Assembly: GCA_027490225.1 (NCBI GenBank)
Contig: JAIXYK010000043.1
Span: 1 to 64,000 of the forward strand
Reading direction: 5' to 3'
From: Bacteroidota bacterium
GTDB taxonomy: Bacteria; Bacteroidota; Bacteroidia; M30B66
DNA length: 64,000 nucleotides
In this document: positions 1 to 9,298 of the stretch, in pieces
Position numbering within the stretch: position 1 is the first letter of the stretch
Layout: each line of letters starts with the position of its first letter
The notes under the pieces: generated by a model
Seen by the model: the letters and a program-made list of their open reading frames with translations, nothing else
Told to the model about the DNA's origin: nothing
Databases searched by the model: none
Position numbers and translations under genes: made by a program

Positions 1-481
1 TAAATCCGTTTTTCTTTGCGTAATCTTTCAAAAATGTTTCTATTGTATCAAAAATCTGCTTGTTTACTTCCGATTCTTGTTGGCTTAATCTATTGGTTAA
101 TTGTTGCTCTAGTTGCGCCAACTGCTGTTGTTGCATGTACAGCTTTTCTTGTTTTGATTCCTTTTCTGTTATGGTGAGAAATTGTGCTCTTTGTTGAAAA
201 TCAGTTGCTTCTTTTTCAAAAGCTTTTTGTTTTCCAATTAACTCTTGTTCTGCATTTTTGGTTTGTTCTTCTAACTTGCTACGTTCAACTTTAAAATATT
301 CATATTGCGCCATCAAACTATCTGAATTAAAAAAAGCAATACGCAAATTGGTATTGGCAGCTGCAACAGCAGCCGAAGGAACACCTGAATCTCCTGACTT
401 TTTATCTTTAAAATACAAGGCAAAAAGAACAACTACTGCCATTGTTAATACTACATTCAATACTAAATTTACGTTTTTCAT
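1..481 (-). CDS. OmpH/Skp-like periplasmic chaperone family protein (3' end cut by window)
   Basis: This is the first 160 codons of a leftward gene that runs off the left edge; the ATG is at 481. The N-terminus has one hydrophobic segment (about residues 5-23) followed by a short linker. A beta-strand-like stretch reading RIAFFNSDSL and a long Gln/Glu/Lys-rich coiled coil follow, the layout of the OmpH/Skp family, which holds outer-membrane proteins in the periplasm. The uncleaved-looking anchor suggests a membrane-tethered version, as is common in Bacteroidota. The C-terminus is not visible, so length and family cannot be confirmed. The function is inferred from architecture only. Confidence 0.6.
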   Translation of the reverse strand, partial: MKNVNLVLNVVLTMAVVVLFALYFKDKKSGDSGVPSAAVAAANTNLRIAFFNSDSLMAQYEYFKVERSKLEEQTKNAEQELIGKQKAFEKEATDFQQRAQFLTITEKESKQEKLYMQQQQLAQLEQQLTNRLSQQESEVNKQIFDTIETFLKDYAKKNGF

Positions 482-581
482 TAGTTAATTTTAAGGCTGC
501 AAATATAATTGGATAATGAATAATGAATAGCTAAAAATCAATATTGAATAATTTGTTTTTTGAGCTCATTCAAAGACAGTA

Positions 582-1463
582 TTAATCTTCTATTAAAATA
601 CCCATTTTGCCCATTCTGTAATCTCTCATAGCTTCCATAATTTCTATTTCTGTATTCATTACAAAAGGCCCCTGAGCTGCAATTGGCTCATTTAAAGGCG
701 TTCCACTCATTAGCAAAGCATTGACTTTAGTTTTTGCTGTAATATGAATCCCTTCACCGTCCTTATTCAAAGTAGCTGCGTGTAAAGCTTCCATTTTACC
801 ATAACCAGAAATATTTATTTCTCCTTCCAGCAAATAAATAAATGCATTATGGTCTTCTGGAATTGCAATACTAAAATCTGCGCCAGCGACTAATTCTAGC
901 GTATATGCATTTATCGCCGACAATGTAGGAATGCTACTTTTTGCTCCTTCAAAACTGCCAGCAACCACATTTATACGCGCTTTTCCTTCATCCTTTAAAA
1001 CAAATGGGATTTCTGCTTTTGTTCTTGGAAAATAGGCTGGCTGTTCTTTTTTAAATGCTGCAGGAGTATTTACCCACATTTGTATTATTTCTTGTTTACC
1101 GCCCAGTTCCTGAATATTTGCAGGAGGCCTTTCACTGTGAATTATTCCCATGCCAGCATTCATCCATTGTACACCACCTGCCTCAATAACACTGTTATTT
1201 CCTCTGCTATCTCGGTGATGAACACCTCCTTTAAAAATAAAAGTAACGGGAGAAAATCCACGATGCGGATGCGGCCCAACGCCTTCATGCAGTTGATTAA
1301 TTCCCTCAGGAACATCTATTGCAGCATGATGTAACAAAATAAATGGATCTAAAAATTCAACCTGCGCAGAAGGAAACGCTTGTCTTACTTTGATTTTCCC
1401 CATTGGAAATTCTTCAGCATAAATCATTGCATTTACAGTTCGAGATGTATGTATAGTTTTCAT
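582..1463 (-). CDS. Pirin family protein (bicupin)
   Basis: A 293-residue protein with the pirin layout: an N-terminal cupin carrying the metal-binding HPHRGFSPVTFI and HSERP segments (about residues 65-130) and a second, degenerate cupin at the C-terminus. Bacterial pirins are cytosolic iron proteins; some act as quercetinases and others as redox-responsive regulators. The metal-ligand His and Glu residues of the first cupin are present, so an active metal site is plausible. The substrate is unknown. The gene stands alone, and its ATG lies 16 bases from a TACATTTG promoter box flanked by a repeated ATGTACAAA motif, which suggests specific regulation. Confidence 0.9.
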   Translation of the reverse strand: MKTIHTSRTVNAMIYAEEFPMGKIKVRQAFPSAQVEFLDPFILLHHAAIDVPEGINQLHEGVGPHPHRGFSPVTFIFKGGVHHRDSRGNNSVIEAGGVQWMNAGMGIIHSERPPANIQELGGKQEIIQMWVNTPAAFKKEQPAYFPRTKAEIPFVLKDEGKARINVVAGSFEGAKSSIPTLSAINAYTLELVAGADFSIAIPEDHNAFIYLLEGEINISGYGKMEALHAATLNKDGEGIHITAKTKVNALLMSGTPLNEPIAAQGPFVMNTEIEIMEAMRDYRMGKMGILIED

Positions 1464-1479
1464 CGTTTAAAATTATATA

Positions 1480-1510
1480 CAAATGTACAAACATTATTTG
1501 TATGTACAAA
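1480..1510 (-). promoter_or_regulatory. Promoter and possible operator of the pirin gene
   Basis: Read on the minus strand, 1487-1480 is TACATTTG, a perfect TAnnTTTG box 16 bases before the ATG. On the plus strand the 9-mer ATGTACAAA occurs at 1483-1491 and again at 1502-1510, exactly 19 bases apart, with the first copy overlapping the promoter box. A direct repeat at about two helical turns over a promoter is a typical operator arrangement. The binding protein is unknown. Confidence 0.5.
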
Positions 1511-1530
1511 TATTCCACTTTGATAAGATT

Positions 1531-2661
1531 TTACAGTTTGCTTTTCAATAATTCTAATGCTAAATCGATGTCTTCTTTTGTTGTTGTAATTCCAAGACTT
1601 ATTCTCACAGCGGAATAAGCATCCTCATCTTTTATTCCCATAGCTTTCAAAACATGAGATGGCTCGGATAAAGCAGCGCTGCAAGCCGAACCTGTTGAGC
1701 AAGCCAATTGAGGAATGGAGGCCAATAATAAATCCGCCTTTTTATTTTTCACAATAAAATTAGTGGTGTTTGGCAATCTATTGGCAACCTCAGCATTGAC
1801 AGTGATATTCCTGAACTTCAATATTTCAGTCTCAAAATAATCTCTCAGTTTAAGTACATGATTTCGGTATACTTCTATAAATGTTGATGATAATTTTGCG
1901 CATTCACCTAAACCAACTATACCAGGAACGTTGAGCGTACCCGAACGTTTTCCTTTTTCATGACCACCTCCTGTGAGCTGAGGTATTATAGAAACTCTGG
2001 GATTTTTTCTTTTCAAATAAATTGCACCTACACCTTTAGGTCCATAAACTTTATGCGCAGAAATTGCTAAAATATCCACTTTCAAATCTCGCACATAAAC
2101 TGGAATTTTTCCAAAAGCCTGAGTAGCATCACAAAAAAACAAGGCTCCTTTTTGATGTGTAATTTCAACCATTTGCTGAATTGGAAAAATTACACCCGTT
2201 TCGTTATTGGCAAACATTCCCGCAACCAGCACCGTGTCAATTCTAATTGCTTGTTCTAATTGCTTTAAATCTGGCAATCCGTTTATATCAACTTCTAACA
2301 AAGTAATTTCTACTCCTTTTAACTGAAGAGCTGCAAGTGTATCTAAAACGGCTCGGTGTTCAGTAGTAAATGAAACTATGTGTTTTCCTTTTGAAGCATA
2401 AGCTTCTGCAACTCCTCTAATTGCTAAGTTTATGCTTTCTGTTGCTCCTGAAGTAAAATAAATTTCATCAGGTTCAGCTTCAATTGCTATTGCCAGGTTT
2501 TCTCTTGCAATTTTTACAGCTTCAGATGCTTGCCATCCAGCATAATGGATACTGGAAGCATTTCCAAAATTAGTGCTGAAAAAGGGAAGCATTTTTTCCA
2601 AGACCAACTCATGGACAGGAGTAGTCGCATTGAAATCGAGGTAAATATTTTTATTTAACAT
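1531..2661 (-). CDS. Cysteine desulfurase, NifS/IscS type
   Basis: A 376-residue fold-type I PLP enzyme that removes sulfur from cysteine for Fe-S cluster or tRNA thiolation. The PLP lysine is K204 in SAHKVYGPKG, the catalytic histidine is H103 in TEHRAV, and the persulfide cysteine is C327 in STGSACSA. All expected active-site residues are therefore present. The length fits the NifS/IscS group rather than SufS. The start codon lies inside the 3' end of the preceding 487-residue gene (11-base overlap), so the two are translated from one transcript. No IscU or SufE gene is adjacent, so the sulfur acceptor cannot be named. Confidence 0.92.
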   Translation of the reverse strand: MLNKNIYLDFNATTPVHELVLEKMLPFFSTNFGNASSIHYAGWQASEAVKIARENLAIAIEAEPDEIYFTSGATESINLAIRGVAEAYASKGKHIVSFTTEHRAVLDTLAALQLKGVEITLLEVDINGLPDLKQLEQAIRIDTVLVAGMFANNETGVIFPIQQMVEITHQKGALFFCDATQAFGKIPVYVRDLKVDILAISAHKVYGPKGVGAIYLKRKNPRVSIIPQLTGGGHEKGKRSGTLNVPGIVGLGECAKLSSTFIEVYRNHVLKLRDYFETEILKFRNITVNAEVANRLPNTTNFIVKNKKADLLLASIPQLACSTGSACSAALSEPSHVLKAMGIKDEDAYSAVRISLGITTTKEDIDLALELLKSKL

Positions 2662-4114
2662 TTGTATTTTCTTTTAACCAAATGATGTAATCAATTATCT
2701 CATCTTCATGCTCAGCATCAGCATATTTATTAATGTAGATTTGAATCTCTTCTTTTAATTCCTTGTCTTTAATTCCACTTGCAGCGATACTTGCTTTTTT
2801 TAAGATTAAAATAAAATCTTTTTCCTTTTCATTTATCTCTTTTGATAAAGTAACTGAATAATCCTTCACTATCTGGTCATATCTGTACTTCCATAAATCT
2901 CCGTCTTTTAATTCATAGCGAATAATTAATTCCGCTATCGAAATTTTAAACTTTAAAGTATCATCTGCCTTTTTAAATGCATCAATTAAATATAATTTAT
3001 TTAAGTTTTTAATTGATTGATTAAATTGCTTTAAATCAAAATAACTTGTAGCTAAATTTAAATAAATAAATAATTCATAAAATGGAACTTTATTTACATT
3101 TTTATTTTGCTGCATTTCTTTTAATAATTCAATTGCTTTATTTACATCATAAGTACTATAGTTGTTTACCAGTGCATTGTAATAGAATATTTCATATCTA
3201 TCAAAAAATAAATTATTATATTCTTTCATTGCAATATTCAATTTTTCTGCATAAGCTAAAGAATCATTTATTTTTTTATTCTTAAATAACGTGTTCACAA
3301 TATATGTGAGCATTTGTAATTTACTGTCGTGATTATTTTTATTAAATAAATTTTCTTTATTAAATGTTTCCCAACTTTTTAATAAATAAACTTCTAAATT
3401 CAGGAAGTCTTTTTTCTGTAGCAATAACTGACTCACTAGGCCATATAATTTAAATCTGAATCTGGCAGTTTTAACAACTGAAGGCTCATTTACAAATTGT
3501 TGAGTAGTATTTTCCAACAACTCTAACAAGTTGTTTTGTTTTTCACCAAAATTCTGAGATACTTTAAGTCTGTATGAAACCACTGCAAGTAAATCGTCCA
3601 TTTGTCTGAGTTGACTCACTTTTACTGAATTTTCTATTCTAAGGCCAATATACTTTTCAGGATTAATTATCAATAGTTGATGAGAAAGCTGAATAAATTC
3701 TCCATATATATTGTCTAACAATTCGTGATTTTCAATTTTCAAGGCCCATTGTTCTGCCTTTCGCAAAAAATGGAAAGCCAGTTGAAATTCATTTTTACCA
3801 ATATAAATTCGCACCAGAGACATCAAATGGTAGATAAAAAGCAACTCATTATCGCTATAGTGTTGCAATGAAAGTGACTTATTGATATCCTCAATCAACC
3901 TATTCTTCAAGCGGTAAAAGGAATTCTTATCTCCTTCACCATAAAGTTTTTTATGTAGTTTATCATCATCTACTTCTACACCGTTTTTCCTTATTAAATC
4001 AAACAATAAGATATCTTTTCTCTCTTCATTAGATTGTTGGCGATGTGCAAATAATTTAAAGAATCTAACTTCTTCTTTACTGAGAATATTAACAATTTGA
4101 TTCAATACATCCAT
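2651..4114 (-). CDS. Hypothetical helical-repeat protein upstream of the cysteine desulfurase
   Basis: A 487-residue protein with no recognised catalytic motif. It is almost entirely helical, with Lys/Glu/Leu/Asn-rich repeats of TPR-like spacing and several Tyr-rich consensus stretches (for example around residues 340-370). It has no signal peptide or membrane segment, so it is probably cytoplasmic. The N-terminus (Leu-Ser-Lys-Glu-Glu-Val-Arg-Phe-Phe-Lys) looks like a conserved domain of Bacteroidota hypotheticals. It overlaps the cysteine desulfurase gene by 11 bases. A scaffold role is possible, but the function is unknown. Confidence 0.7.
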   Translation of the reverse strand: MDVLNQIVNILSKEEVRFFKLFAHRQQSNEERKDILLFDLIRKNGVEVDDDKLHKKLYGEGDKNSFYRLKNRLIEDINKSLSLQHYSDNELLFIYHLMSLVRIYIGKNEFQLAFHFLRKAEQWALKIENHELLDNIYGEFIQLSHQLLIINPEKYIGLRIENSVKVSQLRQMDDLLAVVSYRLKVSQNFGEKQNNLLELLENTTQQFVNEPSVVKTARFRFKLYGLVSQLLLQKKDFLNLEVYLLKSWETFNKENLFNKNNHDSKLQMLTYIVNTLFKNKKINDSLAYAEKLNIAMKEYNNLFFDRYEIFYYNALVNNYSTYDVNKAIELLKEMQQNKNVNKVPFYELFIYLNLATSYFDLKQFNQSIKNLNKLYLIDAFKKADDTLKFKISIAELIIRYELKDGDLWKYRYDQIVKDYSVTLSKEINEKEKDFILILKKASIAASGIKDKELKEEIQIYINKYADAEHEDEIIDYIIWLKENTNVK

Positions 4115-4179
4115 GTCAAAACCTTATTTGGGTAAGTAAGAAAGTTCGATATTACGCATTTTTTAGAAATTATAATTAT

Positions 4180-4187
4180 TATTTTTG
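4180..4187 (+). promoter_or_regulatory. Promoter box for the small T9SS protein
   Basis: TATTTTTG matches TAnnTTTG and lies 21 bases before the ATG at 4209. A TTG reading start exists inside this box at 4185, but it would be within the promoter, so the ATG is preferred. Confidence 0.45.
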
Positions 4188-4208
4188 TTACTCAGAAATA
4201 CAACAATT

Positions 4209-4943
4209 ATGAAAAACAATGTCTTTTCTTATTTAAGAACTATTCAACTTAGCTTGAATGCTAAAGTTAGTGTAGTTGTATTTTTTATGTTTGGGACTTT
4301 AATTGTACCCCAAAAAGTCACTGCTCAAACCCTTGCAATTGAGATAAATTCTATTCCTGATACTGTACTTATAAATAGTATTTTTGAAGCTAGTTTTACT
4401 ATTCACAATTTAAGTGCTGATGCTCAACTAGGTAATCTTCAAATTTGGTTTCTCAACGAAAGTAATGACTCTGTTGCAGCTCCTTTAGGAGGTTTTAATG
4501 TAAACCAGTATTTTGCAGCAGCACAGCCCAGAACTTTCGATCTCATTATACCTGTAACGCCCGATTTTTTTAGACAAGGGGGAAATACTGTAGTAATCTG
4601 GCCGTCATTTGTAGGTCAACCAATTTTAGGTGATTCAACTTTCAAAGAAATTTATGTATTAGATCCTAATAACATCAAAAAACCTGTTACAAATGATCAA
4701 ATATATTTCTTTCCAAATCCTGCAGGATCTTCCTTGAGTGTAAAAGCTTCTCCGAAGTCCGCAATTCCCGAAAAAATAATCATTCGCGACTTAAGCGGCC
4801 GAATTCTTTTGCAATGTGCTTATGCTGAAAACGAAGGGACTATGAGCATAGAAAACCTTTCCGCAGGCGTTTATATTCTTGAGTTGCAATTACCAGAAGG
4901 AAAGAATTTTGTACAGCGCATTGTAAAATCCTCTTCAGAATAA
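4209..4943 (+). CDS. Small secreted protein with T9SS C-terminal sorting domain
   Basis: A 244-residue protein starting at the ATG at 4209. An N-terminal hydrophobic signal segment (about residues 20-38, ending near Val-Thr-Ala-Gln) is followed by a beta-sandwich-like domain of about 120 residues. The C-terminal 75 residues carry the T9SS type A pattern: FFPNPAGSSLSV, then IRDLSGRIL, then LSAGVYILEL and a basic end. Such domains direct export through the outer membrane by the Por/Gld machinery and are removed on arrival. The central domain resembles generic CARDB/Ig-like modules, and no enzyme motif is visible. The gene is a single unit between divergent and convergent neighbours. Confidence 0.8.
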   Translation: MKNNVFSYLRTIQLSLNAKVSVVVFFMFGTLIVPQKVTAQTLAIEINSIPDTVLINSIFEASFTIHNLSADAQLGNLQIWFLNESNDSVAAPLGGFNVNQYFAAAQPRTFDLIIPVTPDFFRQGGNTVVIWPSFVGQPILGDSTFKEIYVLDPNNIKKPVTNDQIYFFPNPAGSSLSVKASPKSAIPEKIIIRDLSGRILLQCAYAENEGTMSIENLSAGVYILELQLPEGKNFVQRIVKSSSE

Positions 4944-5043
4944 ATTCAAAATAAAAGCAAGTCAATCGATTTAATTCCATCTTTTAATCTTTTCAATAAA
5001 ACTTTTCCTTGCAGTTTTATGTTTGGTTACTCAATTCTTCATG

Positions 5044-5051
5044 TATTTTTG
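5044..5051 (+). promoter_or_regulatory. Promoter box of ispG
   Basis: TATTTTTG matches TAnnTTTG, with a TTTG at 5022-5025 (spacer 18) as a plausible -33 element. The ATG at 5067 is 15 bases downstream, giving a leader of about 10 bases. Confidence 0.5.
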
Positions 5052-5066
5052 GAGAAATTTTGAAAA

Positions 5067-7013
5067 ATGATTTCTGATATTATCAGTGCCCCATATTGCA
5101 ATAGTCTTACTGAATATAGCCGTTTTATTACACGTGAAGTAAAAATTGGCGACATTGGTTTAGGTGGACAAAATCCTATACGAGTGCAATCCATGACGAC
5201 AACAGATACGATGGATACTGCTGGCACTGTTGCGCAAAGTATTAGGATGATTGAAGCGGGCTGCGAATTAGTTAGAATTACAGCACCTAGCATTAAAGAA
5301 GCGCAGAACCTTCTAGAAATAAAAAAAGCATTAAGAGAAAAAGGATACAATACTCCATTAGTTGCAGATATCCATTTTACACCCAATGCTGCAGAATTAG
5401 CAGCGCGTATAGTAGAAAAAGTCCGGGTAAATCCAGGAAATTATGCCGACAAGAAAAAGTTTGAGCACATAGATTACACTGATTTAGGCTACGAAGCAGA
5501 ATTAGAAAGAATTCGCGAAAGATTCACCCCTTTGGTAAAAATCTGCAAGGAATATGGAACTGCAATGCGGATTGGCACCAATCACGGTTCTCTTTCTGAT
5601 AGAATAATGAGCCGCTATGGTGATAGCGCGTTGGGTATGGTAGAATCTGCAATGGAATTCTTAAAAATTGCCGAAGAAAATAATTACTATTCATTAGTAT
5701 TATCAATGAAATCTTCTAATACGCAAGTAATGGTGCAAGCGTATCGTTTACTGGTACAAAGAATGATTTCTGAGGGCATGAATTACCCGCTACATTTGGG
5801 AGTTACTGAAGCTGGAGAAGGTGAAGACGGTAGAATAAAATCAGCAGTAGGAATTGCAACTTTATTAGAAGATGGTTTAGGTGATACAGTAAGAGTTTCA
5901 TTAACGGAAGAGCCAGAATTCGAAATTCCTGTTGCAAAAGCGTTGGTAAGCAGATATTCCAATAGAAATAACCAGCAGACTATTACTCCAATAAATATTT
6001 ACCCAATTAATCCTTTTGAGTATAACAAAAGAATTACCCATGAAGTCTTAAATATTGGAGGAGCAAATCCTCCAAGGGTTGTTGCTGATTTTAGTAAAAC
6101 TGAAGTAGATCAACCATCTAAATTATTTCGAGTTGGCTATAATTATTCTGTAGAACTTGATAAATGGAACATCACGGACCAGGCATGCGATTACATTTAT
6201 ATTGGAAAACAATCTTTATCATTTGAAATCCCCGGAACATTGGGAATTATTCAAGATGCTAAATTTTGGAATCCAGCAATTTCAAATGCTTATCCTTTAT
6301 TTTCGATTGATGAATTAAATTCAGGCGAAAAGCAATTTTCTTCCAAGTTGAATTTCCTTCAGCTAAATCAAGATGAACTTACAGATTCAATCATAGAAAT
6401 TTTAAAAAACAATTCAAATTGGGTACTGGTAATTTCAACAATTAACACGCATGTGATGCCTGCATTGAGAAGGCTCTTTGTAAATTTATTGGAAAAAGGA
6501 ATTTCCACTCCAGTTATGATTCAGCGCGATTTCATTGGAAATGATGAGGCAACTTTTCAATTGAATGCTGCAGCAGATTTAGGAGGATTATTGATTGATG
6601 GATTGGGTGACGGAATCTGGTTAAGTAGCGCCGATAAAGGTTTAAACCAACGACAAATAAACGGAACAGCCTTTGGGATTTTACAAGCCGCACGTGTTAG
6701 AATTTCTAAAACAGAATATATTTCTTGTCCATCTTGCGGCCGAACTTTATTCGATTTGCAGGAGACTACAGCAAAAATCCGTCAAAGAACTGGACATTTA
6801 AAAGGTTTAAAAATCGGAATTATGGGCTGTATAGTAAACGGTCCAGGTGAAATGGCAGATGCTGACTTTGGATATGTTGGAACTGGTGTTGGAAAAATCA
6901 CCCTTTACAAAGGAAAAGAAGTGGTAAAAAGAAATGTCGTTTCTGAAAATGCGGTTGAAGAATTAATAGATTTGATAAAAGAACATGGATGCTGGTCAGA
7001 ACCAGTAATTTAA
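5067..7013 (+). CDS. ispG: 4-hydroxy-3-methylbut-2-enyl-diphosphate synthase, long form
   Basis: A 648-residue IspG (GcpE), the penultimate enzyme of the non-mevalonate isoprenoid pathway, converting MEcPP to HMBPP. Short bacterial forms have about 370 residues. This one has the extra central domain of about 270 residues (roughly 290-540) seen in plants, Chlamydia and Bacteroidota. The N-terminal TIM barrel starts near residue 15 (VKIGDIGLGG, IRVQSMTTTDT). The C-terminal 4Fe-4S domain shows C554 and C557 (CPSCGRTLFD) and C588 in GIMGCIVNGPGE, whose final Glu is the fourth ligand. All cluster ligands are intact. It overlaps the 3' end of convergent pdxH by four bases. Confidence 0.97.
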   Translation: MISDIISAPYCNSLTEYSRFITREVKIGDIGLGGQNPIRVQSMTTTDTMDTAGTVAQSIRMIEAGCELVRITAPSIKEAQNLLEIKKALREKGYNTPLVADIHFTPNAAELAARIVEKVRVNPGNYADKKKFEHIDYTDLGYEAELERIRERFTPLVKICKEYGTAMRIGTNHGSLSDRIMSRYGDSALGMVESAMEFLKIAEENNYYSLVLSMKSSNTQVMVQAYRLLVQRMISEGMNYPLHLGVTEAGEGEDGRIKSAVGIATLLEDGLGDTVRVSLTEEPEFEIPVAKALVSRYSNRNNQQTITPINIYPINPFEYNKRITHEVLNIGGANPPRVVADFSKTEVDQPSKLFRVGYNYSVELDKWNITDQACDYIYIGKQSLSFEIPGTLGIIQDAKFWNPAISNAYPLFSIDELNSGEKQFSSKLNFLQLNQDELTDSIIEILKNNSNWVLVISTINTHVMPALRRLFVNLLEKGISTPVMIQRDFIGNDEATFQLNAAADLGGLLIDGLGDGIWLSSADKGLNQRQINGTAFGILQAARVRISKTEYISCPSCGRTLFDLQETTAKIRQRTGHLKGLKIGIMGCIVNGPGEMADADFGYVGTGVGKITLYKGKEVVKRNVVSENAVEELIDLIKEHGCWSEPVI

Positions 7014-7654
7014 GGAGCTAATCGAAATATTTTCCAATTATCTTCCTTTTTTTCATAACTAACTCTATCGTGTAATCTGTTTTCTCGGCCTTGCCAAAAC
7101 TCAAAATAATCTGGTTTTAAAAGATAACCACCCCAATGTTCTGGTCTTGGAACAGGTAGGTTTTGAAACTTCTCTGTATAATCTTTTTCATTTTGTTCCA
7201 ATATTTCGCGACTTTCAATTTTAGTACTTTGAGGTGAAGCCCAAGCTCCAATTTGGGAACCACGGGGACGAAGGGCAAAATATTCGTCAGATACCTTTGT
7301 GGAGACTTTCTCAAGTTCTCCTTCAATACGCACTTGCCTTTCTAGCTCGGGCCAAAAGAAATTAATAGCTCCAAAATTTCTTTCGTTAATTTGTTTTGCT
7401 TTTCTGCTTAAGTAATTCGTATAGAATACAAATCCGTTTTCATTTACATCTCTTAATAATACTATGCGGGACGAAGGTCTATTCTCATTATCAACTGTAG
7501 AAATGTTCATTGCATATGGCTCAATTATACCAGATTTCATTGCCTGATCGAACCAACTTTTAAATTGTTGAATAGGATTTTCTGAGACATCGGTAATTTC
7601 TAAAGAAGCTTGCGCGTATTCTTTACGCAATTGGAGGATTTGTGATTGTAACAT
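7010..7654 (-). CDS. pdxH: Pyridoxine/pyridoxamine 5'-phosphate oxidase
   Basis: A 214-residue FMN enzyme that makes pyridoxal 5'-phosphate from the pyridoxine or pyridoxamine phosphates. The sequence shows the FMN-binding RIVLLRDV and FYTNYLSRKA segments (about residues 62-85), NFFWPELERQVRIEG in the core, and a C-terminal EFWQGRENRLHDR signature. The length is typical. It is a single leftward gene whose stop overlaps the stop of ispG. Several PLP enzymes are nearby (cysteine desulfurase, class IV aminotransferase, alanine racemase, BioF), but there is no sign of co-regulation. Confidence 0.96.
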   Translation of the reverse strand: MLQSQILQLRKEYAQASLEITDVSENPIQQFKSWFDQAMKSGIIEPYAMNISTVDNENRPSSRIVLLRDVNENGFVFYTNYLSRKAKQINERNFGAINFFWPELERQVRIEGELEKVSTKVSDEYFALRPRGSQIGAWASPQSTKIESREILEQNEKDYTEKFQNLPVPRPEHWGGYLLKPDYFEFWQGRENRLHDRVSYEKKEDNWKIFRLAP

Positions 7655-7851
7655 GGCATTTTATTAAAAGAACAAAGGAAAAGATAAATGTTTCATAAAA
7701 GCGAAACAAAAATCAGTTAGAAAGATGATGATTAAAAAATAATACAACTAGCACAACGTTTTTCCGACAAGTGCGGTAATATGTTCTGTGATAATTCTTT
7801 AAAAAAGTAACATTTTTAATATCAAATTCGTTTTAAATAAAAAACGGTATT

Positions 7852-8412
7852 ATGAAACATAATATACTTACACCAGAAAAAGGACGCATCTTGTTGTCAG
7901 AACCATTTTTGGGAGACAGCTTTTTTAAGCGCTCTGTAATACTATTAGCTGAGAATACTGAAAAGGGTTCTATGGGTTTTATAGTAAATAAACCAGTTGG
8001 ATATAAAATTCATGAATTAATTAATGATTTTCCTGAGTTCAATGCTGATGTTTATTTCGGAGGACCAGTAGAAAGTAATTCCCTGTTTTTTATTCATACC
8101 GTTCCAAAATTAGTAGATAGTAACTTTGAAATTGGAGGAGGAATTCACTATGGTGGAAACTTTGCAAAATTAAAAAGCTTAATCAGCTTAGGAATGATAG
8201 CTCCAGATCAGGTACGTTTCTTTGCTGGCTATTCTGGTTGGGATGCAGGGCAGCTTAGTTTCGAAATGGAAGAAGATTCCTGGTTAGTGTTTGAACGTCC
8301 CCAAAAACTGCTCTATATGAAAACAGAATCACTTTGGGGCGATTTATTAAAAGATAGTCACTCTGAATTGGCCATTTGGTCTAATTATCCTGAAGACCCA
8401 ACTCAAAACTAA
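7852..8412 (+). CDS. YqgE/AlgH family protein
   Basis: A 186-residue member of the YqgE/AlgH (DUF179) family. It opens with the usual LTPEKGRILLSEP and FFKRSVILL strands, then GFIVNKPVG, VYFGGPVES and the RFFAGYSGWDAGQL signature at about residues 123-136. The family is cytosolic; its biochemical role is unsettled, and in Pseudomonas AlgH was tied to alginate expression. The gene is alone between pdxH and a convergent aminotransferase operon, so context adds nothing. The family assignment is firm and the function is not. Confidence 0.9.
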   Translation: MKHNILTPEKGRILLSEPFLGDSFFKRSVILLAENTEKGSMGFIVNKPVGYKIHELINDFPEFNADVYFGGPVESNSLFFIHTVPKLVDSNFEIGGGIHYGGNFAKLKSLISLGMIAPDQVRFFAGYSGWDAGQLSFEMEEDSWLVFERPQKLLYMKTESLWGDLLKDSHSELAIWSNYPEDPTQN

Positions 8413-8443
8413 CTTTTAATTGAAATCTTTTAGGAGTGTTTTC

Positions 8444-9298
8444 TTACCCTAAATACTGCTGAAGTTCGAGTAAAATTTCTCTTGACTTAGTACTGTAAAA
8501 TCTCTTTTCTCTAAAAGCAATACACCAGCGTATACCTTGAATTGCATTTGTTAAGAACACTTCTTCAGCCCTGTATAAATCTTCTGTAAGTACAGCTCCT
8601 TCAACAACTTTGCGCCCCGAATTCTTCAGTAATTCAATTAAATTTTTTCTCATAACTCCAGCCAAACAACCCTCTGTAAGCGCAGGAGTTAATATGGATT
8701 TATCGGGCATTATTAGAAAAATATTACTCGCGGAACATTCACAAATTCGGCCTTGTTCGTTTAAAATCAACGCCTCATTCCAATTTTGAATATCTGCATG
8801 TCTGGCAGCTAAAACATACAATAAGCCATTCGCAGACTTAATACCCGAAAGAGAATTAATTGGTTTTCTAATATCTGCATACAAACCAATATGAAAGCCT
8901 TTATCGTTGAGGATAAATCTTTCTTCTTCAAGACTGTCAGCATAAATTACATAACTGCACTGGTCTGTAGCAGGTTTATAATTACCGCCATCATTTCTAA
9001 AAATATGCAAACGAATGCGCGCGGTAGAGAAATTTTTGTCATTCACAAGCTTTAAACAATCCTGATAAACCGCTTCGATATCAAAAAATGAAGTTTCAAA
9101 ACCTAACACAAACATTCCAGCGACAAGTCTTTCGAAATGCGCATCCACAAAAAGGATTTGTCCATTTTGGAAGCGCATTGTTTCAAACAAACCATCGCCA
9201 TATTTAAAACTTCTGTTATGAAGCCCTACAGCAGCGTTTTCTATGGGTAAAAAAAGCCCATTCAAACAAATTATATCATCTACTTTTGTTAGAGACAT
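8444..9298 (-). CDS. Class IV aminotransferase (branched-chain aminotransferase / aminodeoxychorismate lyase type)
   Basis: A 284-residue fold-type IV PLP enzyme. The likely PLP lysine is K154 (SGIKSANGLLYVLAAR), and the phosphate-binding region is ECSASNIFLI with E187. The Arg-Ser-Phe-Lys-Tyr-Gly-Asp-Gly-Leu-Phe-Glu-Thr opening (29-40) is usual for this class. PabC, IlvE and D-amino-acid aminotransferases share these motifs and cannot be separated here. The small size and lack of ilv genes nearby make PabC-like activity a fair guess. It is last in a leftward operon and overlaps the preceding phosphatase gene by 10 bases. Confidence 0.85.
   Translation of the reverse strand: MSLTKVDDIICLNGLFLPIENAAVGLHNRSFKYGDGLFETMRFQNGQILFVDAHFERLVAGMFVLGFETSFFDIEAVYQDCLKLVNDKNFSTARIRLHIFRNDGGNYKPATDQCSYVIYADSLEEERFILNDKGFHIGLYADIRKPINSLSGIKSANGLLYVLAARHADIQNWNEALILNEQGRICECSASNIFLIMPDKSILTPALTEGCLAGVMRKNLIELLKNSGRKVVEGAVLTEDLYRAEEVFLTNAIQGIRWCIAFREKRFYSTKSREILLELQQYLG

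Noticed and set aside
8413-8443. Terminator between yqgE and the class IV aminotransferase gene
   Set aside because: No stem followed by a T run can be drawn in the 31-base gap.
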